NCBI RefSeq assembly: GCF_019797845.1
Contig: NZ_CP081864.1
Location: 496,001 to 560,000 of the forward strand
DNA length: 64,000 nt
Source: Symbiopectobacterium purcellii
GTDB lineage: Bacteria > Pseudomonadota > Gammaproteobacteria > Enterobacterales > Enterobacteriaceae
Direction: 5' to 3'
Shown here piece after piece: positions 32,170-40,800 of the stretch. The position numbers were made by a program, and so were the translations under genes. The notes below the pieces were generated by a model. It ran no database searches. It was not told where the DNA came from and saw nothing but the letters and a program-made list of their open reading frames with translations. Each line of letters starts with the position of its first letter. The stretch's first letter is position 1.

Positions 32170-33261
32170 ATGAAAACAAACATTTATTGCTGGCTGACAG
32201 CCCTGTGCTGGCTGGTATCGCTGCCTGTGCTGGCTGACCTGCCGACAAGCAACACGACGACCGTGACGGAGACGATGGACACCAGTTCGCTGCCCGCCCC
32301 GCTGTATATCTGGAATAATGTTACCGTTGGCAGCAGCGATGTTGGCAGCAGCGTTGAGAGTAGCTCATATAAAGTAGGCATGGTCTGTAAAAGCAGCACG
32401 GACAGCACCAATGGTGCTTGTCCGACAACCCTTACTTGGAATGATGTGGCCCCGGGCTTAATTACGCTGACGTTCACCCAGGACCGCACCGGGCAGACAA
32501 AGACCCTGACTGTGAGTGGATTGCGTAATAATCGAGAGTCCAATTATAGCCCTTGGACCTCGGTAACTTTTAATAGAGATCCAAGAAACACGCCAATATT
32601 TACTTATAGTATCGCGCAGAGTGAGTTAAGCAGCCTGACTGACGGAGTCTGGCGCGCCACTTTGGTGATGGATTACTACAACTGGACATCTACGTATGTG
32701 GCCACCTGGACTGCCAGCATCACTCTGACTGTCACCTCAGAAAGTGCCCAGCAGGTGTATTTCCCGGCCTTTGTGTCCACAGATGCAACTGTTGACCTGG
32801 GCGTTTCCGGGCTGAACAATGCAGACTTATCGACAACCACAAGCGGTTCGGCCTCGCTGGATATGTGTCTGTATGACGGCGCGAATGCGGCAGGAAAAAC
32901 GATAATCCTGTCGCTAAGTGATCAGGGGGCTTCACCTTCAGACCGTACCTCGGGTCTTTTCTCCGTCTACCGGACCGGAGGGAGTGGGGCGGATGCGGCA
33001 GACCGCATTGACTTTGCCATCACGGTAAAAAATCCGGTTACCCGCGCTGCGCAGACGGTGAAGAATGGCGAGTCCATCACCTGGACAGCACCGGATGGGG
33101 GGTTCACCGCACGACTGGTCACCCTGCCAGACTACACGACATCCACGTATTGTGTTCCGGCGCCGCTGACATTTACCACCCAGACTTCTAAGCCCTCAAC
33201 TAAACACAGCGGCGATTATACCGGGACGGTGACGGTCACCTATACCCCAAGCACCAGCTGA
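32170..33261 (+). CDS. CS1-type fimbrial tip adhesin
   Basis: 363 residues, the length of CfaE/CooD tip adhesins (about 360). The signal peptide ends at VLA (residue 22). It has an N-terminal adhesin domain with a cysteine pair (MVCKSS / GACPTTL) and a C-terminal pilin domain ending DYTGTVTVTYTPSTS. CfaE-type proteins initiate fimbria assembly and bind the host receptor. The receptor here is unknown. Last gene of the operon; it is followed by an IS remnant 85 bp away. Confidence 0.85.
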   Translation: MKTNIYCWLTALCWLVSLPVLADLPTSNTTTVTETMDTSSLPAPLYIWNNVTVGSSDVGSSVESSSYKVGMVCKSSTDSTNGACPTTLTWNDVAPGLITLTFTQDRTGQTKTLTVSGLRNNRESNYSPWTSVTFNRDPRNTPIFTYSIAQSELSSLTDGVWRATLVMDYYNWTSTYVATWTASITLTVTSESAQQVYFPAFVSTDATVDLGVSGLNNADLSTTTSGSASLDMCLYDGANAAGKTIILSLSDQGASPSDRTSGLFSVYRTGGSGADAADRIDFAITVKNPVTRAAQTVKNGESITWTAPDGGFTARLVTLPDYTTSTYCVPAPLTFTTQTSKPSTKHSGDYTGTVTVTYTPSTS

Positions 33262-33345
33262 AAAAACAGCGTTCACCCTGACGGGATGAATCCTTTTTGG
33301 GTCATGTATTCAATCCCCAATTCCCAAACGAAATGCAACAAAGTG

Positions 33346-34893
<1,548 letters not shown>

Positions 34894-34981
34894 TTTAAAT
34901 ATACCCTATTAACTTAACGTTTTTCAGTGCCTGGGTGCTTATTGATTTTCTGTTATAAGCTCCAAACTAGTCCAATGGATA

Positions 34982-35103
34982 GGCTTTGTTGAATAAATAG
35001 ATTTTATGCTGGCAGCCCAGTGAAACGACGGATCCTCGTAACGTAAAATCATGCAGTTAGACCTCATGAGAAAACTGTACAACTGAGGTGACAAGCATTT
35101 TAT
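34982..35103. mobile_element. IS903-type MITE, copy B, truncated
   Basis: It begins with GGCTTTGTTGAATAA and follows copy C's sequence, with several differences, as far as GACAAGCATTTT. It then ends directly against the start of copy C. The right inverted repeat is missing. Confidence 0.7.
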
Positions 35104-35276
35104 GGCTTTGTTGAATAAACATATTTTATGCTGTACCCCCGGTGAAACGACAGATCCTCGCAACGCAAAATCATGCAGTTAGGCCTCATGATAAAACTGT
35201 ATACCTGATATGACAAGCATTTTCAACCAAAACTTGCATGGAAAAACAGCATTATTCACTATTATTCAACAAAGCC
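35104..35276. mobile_element. IS903-type MITE, copy C, full length
   Basis: 173 bp with both terminal repeats (GGCTTTGTTGAATAA and TTATTCAACAAAGCC). It is about 90 percent identical to copy A by eye, with an extra GGCCTCATG-like block also present in copy B. No target duplication is visible, consistent with a rearranged left side. Confidence 0.8.
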
Positions 35277-35533
35277 GCTCAGACGCTGATTCGCCACCGC
35301 ATGGTTACGTTAATGGTACTTGTCCGGCCACTATTGCGCCCCGTTTCGCGGCGGGATAAAGGGCCTGATTTTCTTTCTCAGCAACGCATCGTGGCATTTT
35401 CAATGACAACTAATTTAGACATAACAATTTCTCCATAATTAAACGTATGTAGTTATCAGAGGACTAACGGGTAAAATTTTGCAGATTGGCGGTCAGATCG
35501 CTTACACTTGGCTTAACACAGGAGGATTTCCCC

Positions 35534-35962
35534 ATGGGCCAGGTTGCATTTGATACATTGCAGGCGTCAGAAGAACTTGAAACCGCTGGTATCTCCAGAG
35601 AACAAGCTAAGGCGATTTCGCTCGTCGTACGCAAGTCTCATGAGGTGGCGGATGTGGCCACCAAGGCCGATATAGTTGAAGTCAAGCACGAAATTGCCGA
35701 AGTAAACCGAAATGTCGCCGATGTCCGTAAAGATATGGCTCATCGCTTCGAGAAGACCGACGCTCAGATAGCCGATGTGCGTAAGGACCTGTCCGCAGAG
35801 ATTGGCAACGTGCGCAAGGATATGGAAATCGTCCGCAAAGATTTACAGCTTGAAATGGCGGGTATTCGCTCCGAGCAGAAGTTAATTCGCTGGATGCTGA
35901 GTGCTGGAATTTTGGGTATTCTCTCTCTGGTTGTGAAAGCTTTTCTCGTCACAGCCCTTTAA
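35534..35962 (+). CDS. coiled-coil membrane protein, DUF1640/CCDC90-like
   Basis: 142 residues from ATG 35534, preceded by AGGAGG at 8 bp. It starts MGQVAFDTLQASEELETAG, followed by about 75 residues of heptad repeats with recurring DVRKD / EIxxVRKD units, and ends in one membrane helix (about residues 118-138). It resembles DUF1640 proteins of unknown function. It lies next to a tRNA-like gene in the cargo part of the prophage. Confidence 0.7.
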   Translation: MGQVAFDTLQASEELETAGISREQAKAISLVVRKSHEVADVATKADIVEVKHEIAEVNRNVADVRKDMAHRFEKTDAQIADVRKDLSAEIGNVRKDMEIVRKDLQLEMAGIRSEQKLIRWMLSAGILGILSLVVKAFLVTAL

Positions 35963-35975
35963 TTAATTTGTCTCA

Positions 35976-36052
35976 GGGTTGTTAGCTCAGTTGGTAGAGC
36001 AGTGGACTCTTAATACCATCGGTCGCAGGTTAAAATCCTGCACAACCCGCCA
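35976..36052 (+). tRNA. degenerate tRNA-Lys (CTT)
   Basis: 77 nt including encoded CCA. The acceptor stem GGGTTGT/ACAACCC is perfect, the D arm TTAGCTCAGTTGGTAGAGC is intact, and the anticodon loop CTCTTAA gives CTT (Lys). Compared with a normal Lys tRNA there is one extra A in the 3' side of the anticodon stem (TACCAT for TCCAT), and the T loop reads TTAAAAT instead of TTCGAAT. It may be non-functional, or a relic attachment site. Confidence 0.75.
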
Positions 36053-36061
36053 TATTTAGGA

Positions 36062-36385
36062 TTAGTCGCATCTGACAGCACCGTAACGCCCTATGTAATT
36101 CTTAAAGCGTTCGTCTTTAGATGGGTCAATTTCTACTTTGGCATAAACTCTATTTGCTTCCGCTGCGATCCGCTTCTCTTCGGCCAATATCACGCGATTT
36201 TCCCATGCCACCCGTTTTTCTTCCCAGTTAATTAACCGTGGGTGAGGCAATCCTTTTTCGCCAGCGTCTACAGCTTCCATTGCTCCTCTGACTATAGGAA
36301 TAGTCTTTAGGTAGCGTTCCTTTCTCCCCGCATCCAGTCGGTTGTAATATTGCCTTTCGTCAGGCGTTAATTCTTCATAGGTCAT
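36062..36385 (-). CDS. phage early protein of unknown function
   Basis: 107 residues, charged and helical, starting MTYEELTPDERQYYNRLDAG. Family not recognised. It is the last gene of the leftward early operon, 75 bp downstream of ssb and only 9 bp from the tRNA end. Confidence 0.6.
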   Translation of the reverse strand: MTYEELTPDERQYYNRLDAGRKERYLKTIPIVRGAMEAVDAGEKGLPHPRLINWEEKRVAWENRVILAEEKRIAAEANRVYAKVEIDPSKDERFKNYIGRYGAVRCD

Positions 36386-36460
36386 AACGTCACCTGAAAT
36401 TCAGGCAGCACAAAGCCGTCCCTATTGGCTATCGTGCTGCGGTGAGAGTGGGGGTATTCC

Positions 36461-36874
36461 TTAAAAGGGGATATCGTCCGTAAAATCGATTGCAGGCTGG
36501 TTATGCTGCTGTGCGGGTGCCGATGCTCCCTGTGAGGGACTTCCTTTCTGCTCCTGCTTGTGTGACTGCCCGCCAAAATCGATATCGTTCACGATAATCA
36601 CAGGAGCGGTTCTTTTATTGCCTTGCGGATCTGTCCATTCATCCAGTGCAAACTCTCCAGTTACCATAACTTTTGTTCCTGTAGTCAGGTACTGAGGAAG
36701 CTTTTCAGCCCTGGGCCCAAGCAGGCGGCATTGCACCCACGATGTTTTCTCATGCTCTCCATAGCCTTGCTTTACCGGTAGGGAGAAGGACGCGATACAC
36801 TTTCCGTTTGGCGTCCAGCGCTGTTCGGCATCCTTGCCGATATTCCCTGATGCTACGATGAGGTTAATTGCCAT
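36461..36874 (-). CDS. ssb: phage single-stranded DNA-binding protein
   Basis: 137 residues. An OB fold spans about residues 4-105 (LIVASGNIGKDAE, SWVQCRLLG, KVMVTGEFALDEW), followed by a Gln-rich linker and the acidic tip DFTDDIPF that recruits partner proteins. It lies directly behind the Erf gene (adjacent, no gap), so the two act together in phage recombination. Confidence 0.9.
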   Translation of the reverse strand: MAINLIVASGNIGKDAEQRWTPNGKCIASFSLPVKQGYGEHEKTSWVQCRLLGPRAEKLPQYLTTGTKVMVTGEFALDEWTDPQGNKRTAPVIIVNDIDFGGQSHKQEQKGSPSQGASAPAQQHNQPAIDFTDDIPF

Positions 36875-37498
36875 TTATGCCGCCTGTTTCAGTTCAGATT
36901 TGCGAATGTCGTATACGTCTTTTGCGGCGGCCTGATGAGGCGTTCCGCGTAAAGGCCGCCACACCTCTTCAAAGGCTGCCTGAAGCTCTGCCAGAGATAG
37001 GCAGTCAACAGCCTGCGCTGTGAAGTTCTTCAGAATTTCATCAGGCCTAAGTGGAGCTACATAGTGGCACTCAGCGTCAGGATCGATAGTGGTCTCTTCC
37101 GTTGGAATGCAGAACGCCTGAAACGCGGCGTATTTGTAGGCTATTGACATGGCTTTGTTAGTGGCTTTGTCGCTGGTATCCATTGCCTCACCATAGGTAA
37201 CCACAGTGTGAATGCTGCCGTCTTCGGTGCTGACAAAATCAAACTCAGCGCGAACAGTGATGTAAAACAATGCACCGCCGTTTTTACTGGTTCGCTCACA
37301 TGAAGTGCGTTCTGTGCAGCGCGGCAGGATAAGCAATTTATTCCTTACCAGGGCCGGAGCCAGTGCGTTATACACATCATCAATCCCCCGAAATGCGTAT
37401 GTCACCTGGCTTCCCTGTTTTTTTTCTTTGCTAATGCCTCGTTCAGCTAATTCAGCAGCGACCGCGCTGATGGCGGCATAGACCTTTTTTGTCTCCAT
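36875..37498 (-). CDS. erf: ERF-family single-strand annealing protein
   Basis: 207 residues. It matches ERF (P22 Erf) recombinases: AFRGIDDVYNAL, then a beta-rich segment, and the conserved ATNKAMSIAYKYAAFQAFCIPTE-like helix near residues 122-145. It promotes annealing of single strands for phage genome circularisation and recombination. The gene overlaps its upstream neighbour by 52 bp. Confidence 0.85.
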   Translation of the reverse strand: METKKVYAAISAVAAELAERGISKEKKQGSQVTYAFRGIDDVYNALAPALVRNKLLILPRCTERTSCERTSKNGGALFYITVRAEFDFVSTEDGSIHTVVTYGEAMDTSDKATNKAMSIAYKYAAFQAFCIPTEETTIDPDAECHYVAPLRPDEILKNFTAQAVDCLSLAELQAAFEEVWRPLRGTPHQAAAKDVYDIRKSELKQAA

Positions 37499-37728
37499 TT
37501 ATCACCTCGGAATGACATGTTTTCATCGAGTAAATAGCGTTTATTAAGGCGCTCTAACAGGGCTAATTTCAGCGCTTTCTTTTTTTCTTCCCGGTTGCCT
37601 GCATTGCGCCAGTAGAGTGCCTCTGTGAGATAATTCAACCTGGCTAACCGGCTTAACTCTGGCGTTTTCTGAATGCCGTGATGAATCACTTTCTGGCTCT
37701 CCGTAATAGCCTTATCGCCGAGTGCCAT
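37447..37728 (-). CDS. phage early protein of unknown function
   Basis: 93 residues, basic and helical (MALGDKAITESQKVIHHG). Family not recognised. It overlaps erf by 52 bp and the small gene upstream by 43 bp, in a tightly packed leftward operon. Confidence 0.6.
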   Translation of the reverse strand: MALGDKAITESQKVIHHGIQKTPELSRLARLNYLTEALYWRNAGNREEKKKALKLALLERLNKRYLLDENMSFRGDKWRQKRSMPPSARSLLN

Positions 37729-37802
37729 TTTTCTTTATTTCTGTAAAGAACGGCTTCCCTGCATAGCTCTTGGGCTTTTATAAAATACGGATTAGATTTC
37801 AC
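37686..37802 (-). CDS. small early protein, Kil-like candidate
   Basis: 38 residues from GTG 37802. The start overlaps the cIII stop as GTGA, and the sequence AGGTGAGCC precedes it. ELCREAVLYRNKEKWHSAI recalls the FREAVDAYKKWIL stretch of lambda Kil, the FtsZ-targeting division inhibitor, and the position just after cIII is that of kil. The similarity is short, so this is a suggestion. Confidence 0.4.
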   Translation of the reverse strand: MKSNPYFIKAQELCREAVLYRNKEKWHSAIRLLRRARK

Positions 37803-37927
37803 GGCTCACCTCGCTGGTTTAACGTGTCTTTAAGCCATTTAGCAGCGGCTTTAATGATGTTAATAATTCGGTCTAACTGTGTTTCCGAGCGGCCAGCAAT
37901 AGGCCACCCTGCAAAGGCATATTGCAT
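37799..37927 (-). CDS. cIII: lysogeny regulator CIII
   Basis: 42 residues. MQYAFAGWPIAGRSETQLDR is almost the N-terminus of lambda CIII (MQYAIAGWPVAG), and the amphipathic helix RIINIIKAAAKWLKDTLNQ matches its FtsH-binding helix. CIII inhibits the host protease FtsH and so stabilises CII, favouring lysogeny. The lambda protein is 54 aa; here the non-essential tail is shorter. The SD GGAG precedes the ATG. Location between N and erf in the leftward operon is as in lambdoid phages. Confidence 0.85.
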   Translation of the reverse strand: MQYAFAGWPIAGRSETQLDRIINIIKAAAKWLKDTLNQRGEP

Positions 37928-38072
37928 GGCGTTCTCCGTTTAACTATTTGGATTGATGTATAATTTTTCCGACGAATATCGGCGCGGGTATAAAGAGGCA
38001 GTTCAGTGTTATCTATTATCAGTGTGATGTTGATTGCGGCGATAAGCGGATGATGGGAATGCTGAAAGTGTT

Positions 38073-38309
38073 TCAGTCATAGATACCCGTTAATTTTTTC
38101 ACCTGCTTTTTGAGCCACTTATTTTCCTCCACCAGAAAGGCGATGGTTGATTTGTATATTCTTGTCTCATGGTCGTCACATGGGTGAGTATTGATGCTCA
38201 TCAAATAACGTGAATAATGAATATTATTGCTGCCGTTGGTGACAGCGACCATGTCACCGAAATCAGGGTGATTTAAGGTCGTGATATGAGGCTTACTAAG
38301 TTGCATCAT
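38073..38309 (-). CDS. phage early protein of unknown function
   Basis: 78 residues, ending in a basic helix (FLVEENKWLKKQVKKLTG). Family not recognised. It overlaps the upstream Zn-ribbon gene by 4 bp (ATGA), so translation is coupled. Confidence 0.6.
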   Translation of the reverse strand: MMQLSKPHITTLNHPDFGDMVAVTNGSNNIHYSRYLMSINTHPCDDHETRIYKSTIAFLVEENKWLKKQVKKLTGIYD

Positions 38310-38509
38310 TCAATCCTCCGCTGGCTATCAAAATACTTTCGCTTTTCCCAATCTTCCCGACATTCTTTGCAGCAGAAATTACCCTCGGTTGGCTCGTCAC
38401 AATTATAGCAGCGCCCGTTAACCGGTAATTCCTTCTCTCGATGATTGGTGATCTGGTGTTGGCGAAAGGCTTCTTCGTTTTGGCTGGCTATATCTACATT
38501 ATCTGGCAT
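38306..38509 (-). CDS. small phage zinc-ribbon protein
   Basis: 67 residues with a four-cysteine site CYNCDEPTEGNFCCKECRED, typical of small phage DUF2116-like Zn ribbons. Likely binds zinc; role unknown. Coupled by a 4-bp overlap to the next gene in the leftward operon. Confidence 0.65.
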   Translation of the reverse strand: MPDNVDIASQNEEAFRQHQITNHREKELPVNGRCYNCDEPTEGNFCCKECREDWEKRKYFDSQRRIE

Positions 38510-38527
38510 AACTCTATTTCATGCTCC

Positions 38528-38668
38528 TCAATCGTTTAATAACTTCAGGGTATTTTCCGTTATCGGTGTTTGAAATGACGCCATATATTCCAAGCAGCAC
38601 GACCCAGCCTCAAATTCAATGAACGAGCCGTGATGTATACGTCTGCTTTGCTCTGGCGGTAATGCCAT
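38528..38668 (-). CDS. possible small early protein
   Basis: A 46-codon frame (MALPPEQSRRIHHG..., ending NTLKLLND) that overlaps the 3' end of N by about 50 bp and fills the gap before the Zn-ribbon gene. No clear ribosome site. Included as a candidate only. Confidence 0.25.
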   Translation of the reverse strand: MALPPEQSRRIHHGSFIEFEAGSCCLEYMASFQTPITENTLKLLND

Positions 38669-38987
38669 ACTCCGTTTTCGGTTTTCTGTACCAGATGCGA
38701 TGGTTAAGACGCTTAAGCCTGTCGTACTTTTCGGCGAAACGGTTAATTTGTTCTTTGAACCTGGCCAGTAAATTGAAATTAATTCGTGGCGCACGTTGGC
38801 GCTTGAAAGCCAATTCAATTCGGTTAAGCGCCTCGCGTTTTACTGGCTTTTGCCCCAATACCTTATCGATACGGGATGTCACCAGTTCACGCCGGATGGC
38901 CTCTGCCTTACGTCTGGCATGACGGCGAATAGCGGCGTTGGTTTTGTTTACAGGATTAACGGATTTACGGTAAATGATAGTAGCCAT
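38616..38987 (-). CDS. N: early antitermination protein N
   Basis: 123 residues from ATG 38987, preceded by GGAGGGGAGC. The N-terminal arginine-rich motif (NAAIRRHARRKAEAIRREL) corresponds to the boxB-binding helix of P22/lambda N (NAKTRRHERRRKLAIERD in P22). The C-terminus NHRIWYRKPKTEYGITARAK parallels lambda N (NQRTWYSKPGERGITCSGRQ). N loads on nut RNA and lets RNA polymerase pass early terminators. It is the first gene after pL, with nutL 112 bp upstream of its start. Confidence 0.85.
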   Translation of the reverse strand: MATIIYRKSVNPVNKTNAAIRRHARRKAEAIRRELVTSRIDKVLGQKPVKREALNRIELAFKRQRAPRINFNLLARFKEQINRFAEKYDRLKRLNHRIWYRKPKTEYGITARAKQTYTSRLVH

Positions 38988-39098
38988 GCTCCCCTCCAAT
39001 AGATGGTTTTGGTGGTGTGGTGAGCCAGTGGTGGCCCTGGTGTTGGCTATAATTTTTATCCAGCCCACCACACCCCAAAAACATCTGGGCAAAGGTTC

Positions 39099-39128
39099 GG
39101 CACGTTGTCGGTGCCTTCCGTAGAGCGC
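39099..39128 (-). promoter_or_regulatory. nutL (boxA and boxB)
   Basis: On the minus strand: boxA CGCTCTAC (39120-39127), then boxB as stem GGCAC / GTGCC around CGACAAC (39099-39115). The GACAA core equals the P22 boxB loop. It lies between pL and N. The partner nutR at 40154 shares the flank TACGGAAG and the loop, with a compensating change in the stem. Confidence 0.8.
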
Positions 39129-39314
39129 GAGGCTCGTTTTGAAAGAGCATGTATTGAAATTTGCCCCAACCGCCGTCATGTTCGTGTGCCTCGGGCTGGC
39201 TACTTACGCTCAGGCAATCGGCGGGTAACTCGAGGTCTTGCCTGCCGGGGTATTGCCGTTGCGGGTTGGTGTTCCACCGTCTGCTTGTAGCTGTCTGGTG
39301 GGTTGATGGGATTT

Positions 39315-39343
39315 AGTTTATTTAAAACTAAACTTATAGTCAA
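39315..39343 (-). promoter_or_regulatory. pL promoter with operator OL
   Basis: On the minus strand: TTGACT, 17-bp spacer, TAAACT. The 19-bp operator GTTTAGTTTTAAATAAACT (39315-39333) covers the -10 box and is an imperfect palindrome (GTTTA...TAAAC). The identical 19-mer overlaps the -10 of pR. Confidence 0.85.
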
Positions 39344-39461
39344 ATGAAAAATAAACCATTCGGCGAGAATTCGCATTTGTTATTGTTTATAAAAGTTTTT
39401 TAGCCTGCCGGAGGTGCTATTTGCAGGCTAGAGAAAAGTAAAAAGACGAGTTTGAAGTAGC

Positions 39462-39812
39462 TTAAGCGCGGATATTACGCTTTTTCAGCATTTCTTCAAA
39501 TAGCTTATCATTATGTTTTTTCTTGAGTTTTAAATCTTTTAGGAGTTGTTCTGCCTCGCTTTCTGTCAAGCTATCAAATAATTCAATAAGCAATAAATGC
39601 TGAGGGTTTAAGTTCCTTATTTTGTTCTCATTATCTGTGTCTAAGTATCCATCGGGCATGCCATAATCCCGCTCAATACGTCTTGCCGCCCTTTCTCCGA
39701 AAGATGCTTTACCTGTTGTCAGTTGAGACAAAAAGCTCTTCTCCCTTGTGGGAAGAGATCGATCTGAGAACCATTCTTTTAGGCGTTTCCGCCGAATTTC
39801 TTTCATGTCCAT
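39462..39812 (-). CDS. prophage repressor, CI-like without peptidase domain
   Basis: 116 residues. The N-terminal XRE-type DNA-binding part (RKRLKEWFSDRSL, EKSFLSQLTTGKASFGERAARRIERDYGMPDGYLD) is typical of lambdoid repressors. The rest is a short helical tail; the S24 autocleavage domain is absent, so induction is more likely by the antirepressor encoded at 45461. It is divergent from cro and lies between two copies of the same operator. Start at 39812; 39806 is an alternative. Confidence 0.8.
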   Translation of the reverse strand: MDMKEIRRKRLKEWFSDRSLPTREKSFLSQLTTGKASFGERAARRIERDYGMPDGYLDTDNENKIRNLNPQHLLLIELFDSLTESEAEQLLKDLKLKKKHNDKLFEEMLKKRNIRA

Positions 39813-39853
39813 AGGTATGATTGTCTTTAGTTATTGCTAAAGAAGCAAGAACT

Positions 39854-39882
39854 TGACACATTGTTTAGTTTTAAATAAACTC
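39854..39882 (+). promoter_or_regulatory. pR promoter with operator OR
   Basis: TTGACA (39854-39859), 17-bp spacer, TAAACT (39877-39882). The operator GTTTAGTTTTAAATAAACT (39864-39882) is the same 19-mer as at pL. It drives cro, and an AGGAGGG ribosome site follows. Confidence 0.85.
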
Positions 39883-39901
39883 TCTGGTAAAGGAGGGAAT
39901 A

Positions 39902-40126
39902 ATGAGACTTAAAGAATATCTTTCTTCTCTGGATACTGGGGGACATAAGGCATTTGCCAAAGCATTGGGGGTATCTCCTTCATTTTTATGTCAAATGGCA
40001 TCAGGTAAGTCTTCAGTATCCCCAGCTAGATGCGTTGAAATTGAACGCATCAGTAACGGGGTGGTACCCCGAAAAGAGTTAAGAAATGACTGGGAAAAAA
40101 TTTGGCCTGAATTACAAGCAGCCTAA
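39902..40126 (+). CDS. cro: Cro-type regulator
   Basis: 74 residues with a Cro/YdaS helix-turn-helix (HKAFAKALGVSPSFLCQMASGKSSVSPARCVEIE). First gene after pR, preceded by AAAGGAGGG. It should compete with the repressor for the shared operators and favour lytic growth. Confidence 0.85.
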   Translation: MRLKEYLSSLDTGGHKAFAKALGVSPSFLCQMASGKSSVSPARCVEIERISNGVVPRKELRNDWEKIWPELQAA

Positions 40127-40153
40127 CCAGTAGCACCACCTTCACAACGGACA

Positions 40154-40184
40154 CTCGTCCTACGGAAGCCACCGACAACGTGGC
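40154..40184 (+). promoter_or_regulatory. nutR (boxA-like and boxB)
   Basis: CTCGTCCTAC (40154-40163), then GGAA and boxB GCCAC / GTGGC around CGACAAC (40168-40184), between cro and cII as in lambda. The boxB stem differs from nutL at one base pair on both sides (G-C to C-G), keeping the hairpin. The boxA is weaker than at nutL. Confidence 0.75.
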
Positions 40185-40323
40185 GAACTCAACATCCCAC
40201 AGTAACAAACTCACTGTGACTGGCTCACGGCTTCGTCACGTCTGTTGATTACCAAAACACAGGTGCCGTGTTTCTACATGTGCATCCGATAACCTATTTT
40301 TTTCAACAAGGAAAGTATCACAA

Positions 40324-40602
40324 ATGAACCACGCAACACAAAGCAAGAAAGCCGCTCACATCGAGTCGGCATTACTCAACAAGTTAGCCCTGATGGGACA
40401 GAAAGCATTTGCCGCCGCCATGAACGTACCAGAGTACCAGGTCAGTCGCTGGAAGAACGGTCTGTTTCGCCAGGTCAGCCTGATGCTGGCCGTGCTGAAC
40501 TACGGCATTGCCGATGATGAAATGGCTGAGTTAGCCAAGCGACTGGCGGGGTATTTGACCAAAGAAAAAGCCGAACAGTGCGGGAACACTTTTTCGGCAT
40601 AA
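40324..40602 (+). CDS. cII: lysogeny activator CII
   Basis: 92 residues, patterned on lambda CII: HIESALLNKLALMGQKAFAAAM, QVSRWKNG (recognition helix) and LMLAVLNYGIADDEMAELAKRLA. CII activates repressor and integrase promoters after infection and is protected by CIII. It follows nutR by 140 bp. Confidence 0.9.
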   Translation: MNHATQSKKAAHIESALLNKLALMGQKAFAAAMNVPEYQVSRWKNGLFRQVSLMLAVLNYGIADDEMAELAKRLAGYLTKEKAEQCGNTFSA

Positions 40603-40635
40603 TAAACAACAAAACAATTGATTTCAGGAGGAATT

Positions 40636-40800
40636 ATGGCACGAAACAGCCGGAATTTCAAGCAGAAAGAGGAACGTGTGCATCGCGATTCACCTGATGG
40701 ATTAGTTGTCGCTGCCGTCAATAACAAGCCGTTCGGTGAGCGGCTCATCAATGTGTTCAGACTGGCTAAATCGAGGGTGAAAAAAGATGGTCGCACCTAA
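40636..40800 (+). CDS. small phage protein of unknown function
   Basis: 54 residues from ATG 40636, chosen over 40618 because AGGAGG lies 7 bp upstream. Basic at both ends. It overlaps the O-like gene by 14 bp. Similar small genes precede O in many lambdoid phages; function unknown. Confidence 0.6.
   Translation: MARNSRNFKQKEERVHRDSPDGLVVAAVNNKPFGERLINVFRLAKSRVKKDGRT

Noticed and set aside
35378..35422. Minus-strand 14-codon frame (MSKLVVIENATMRC) with an SD-like GGAGA
   Set aside because: Too short to support; perhaps the start of a gene lost in the MITE rearrangement.
37957..38030. Plus-strand short frame (MYNFSDEYRRGYKEAVQ) in the leftward operon gap
   Set aside because: Wrong strand for the operon, no ribosome site, and only about 23 codons.
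39105..39290. 61-codon plus-strand frame opposite the leftward early operon
   Set aside because: It covers nutL on the other strand, lacks a ribosome site, and would oppose the pL transcript.
40199..40221. Hairpin CACAGT/ACTGTG after nutR as an intrinsic tR1
   Set aside because: No T-tract; a Rho-dependent terminator is possible but cannot be seen from sequence alone.
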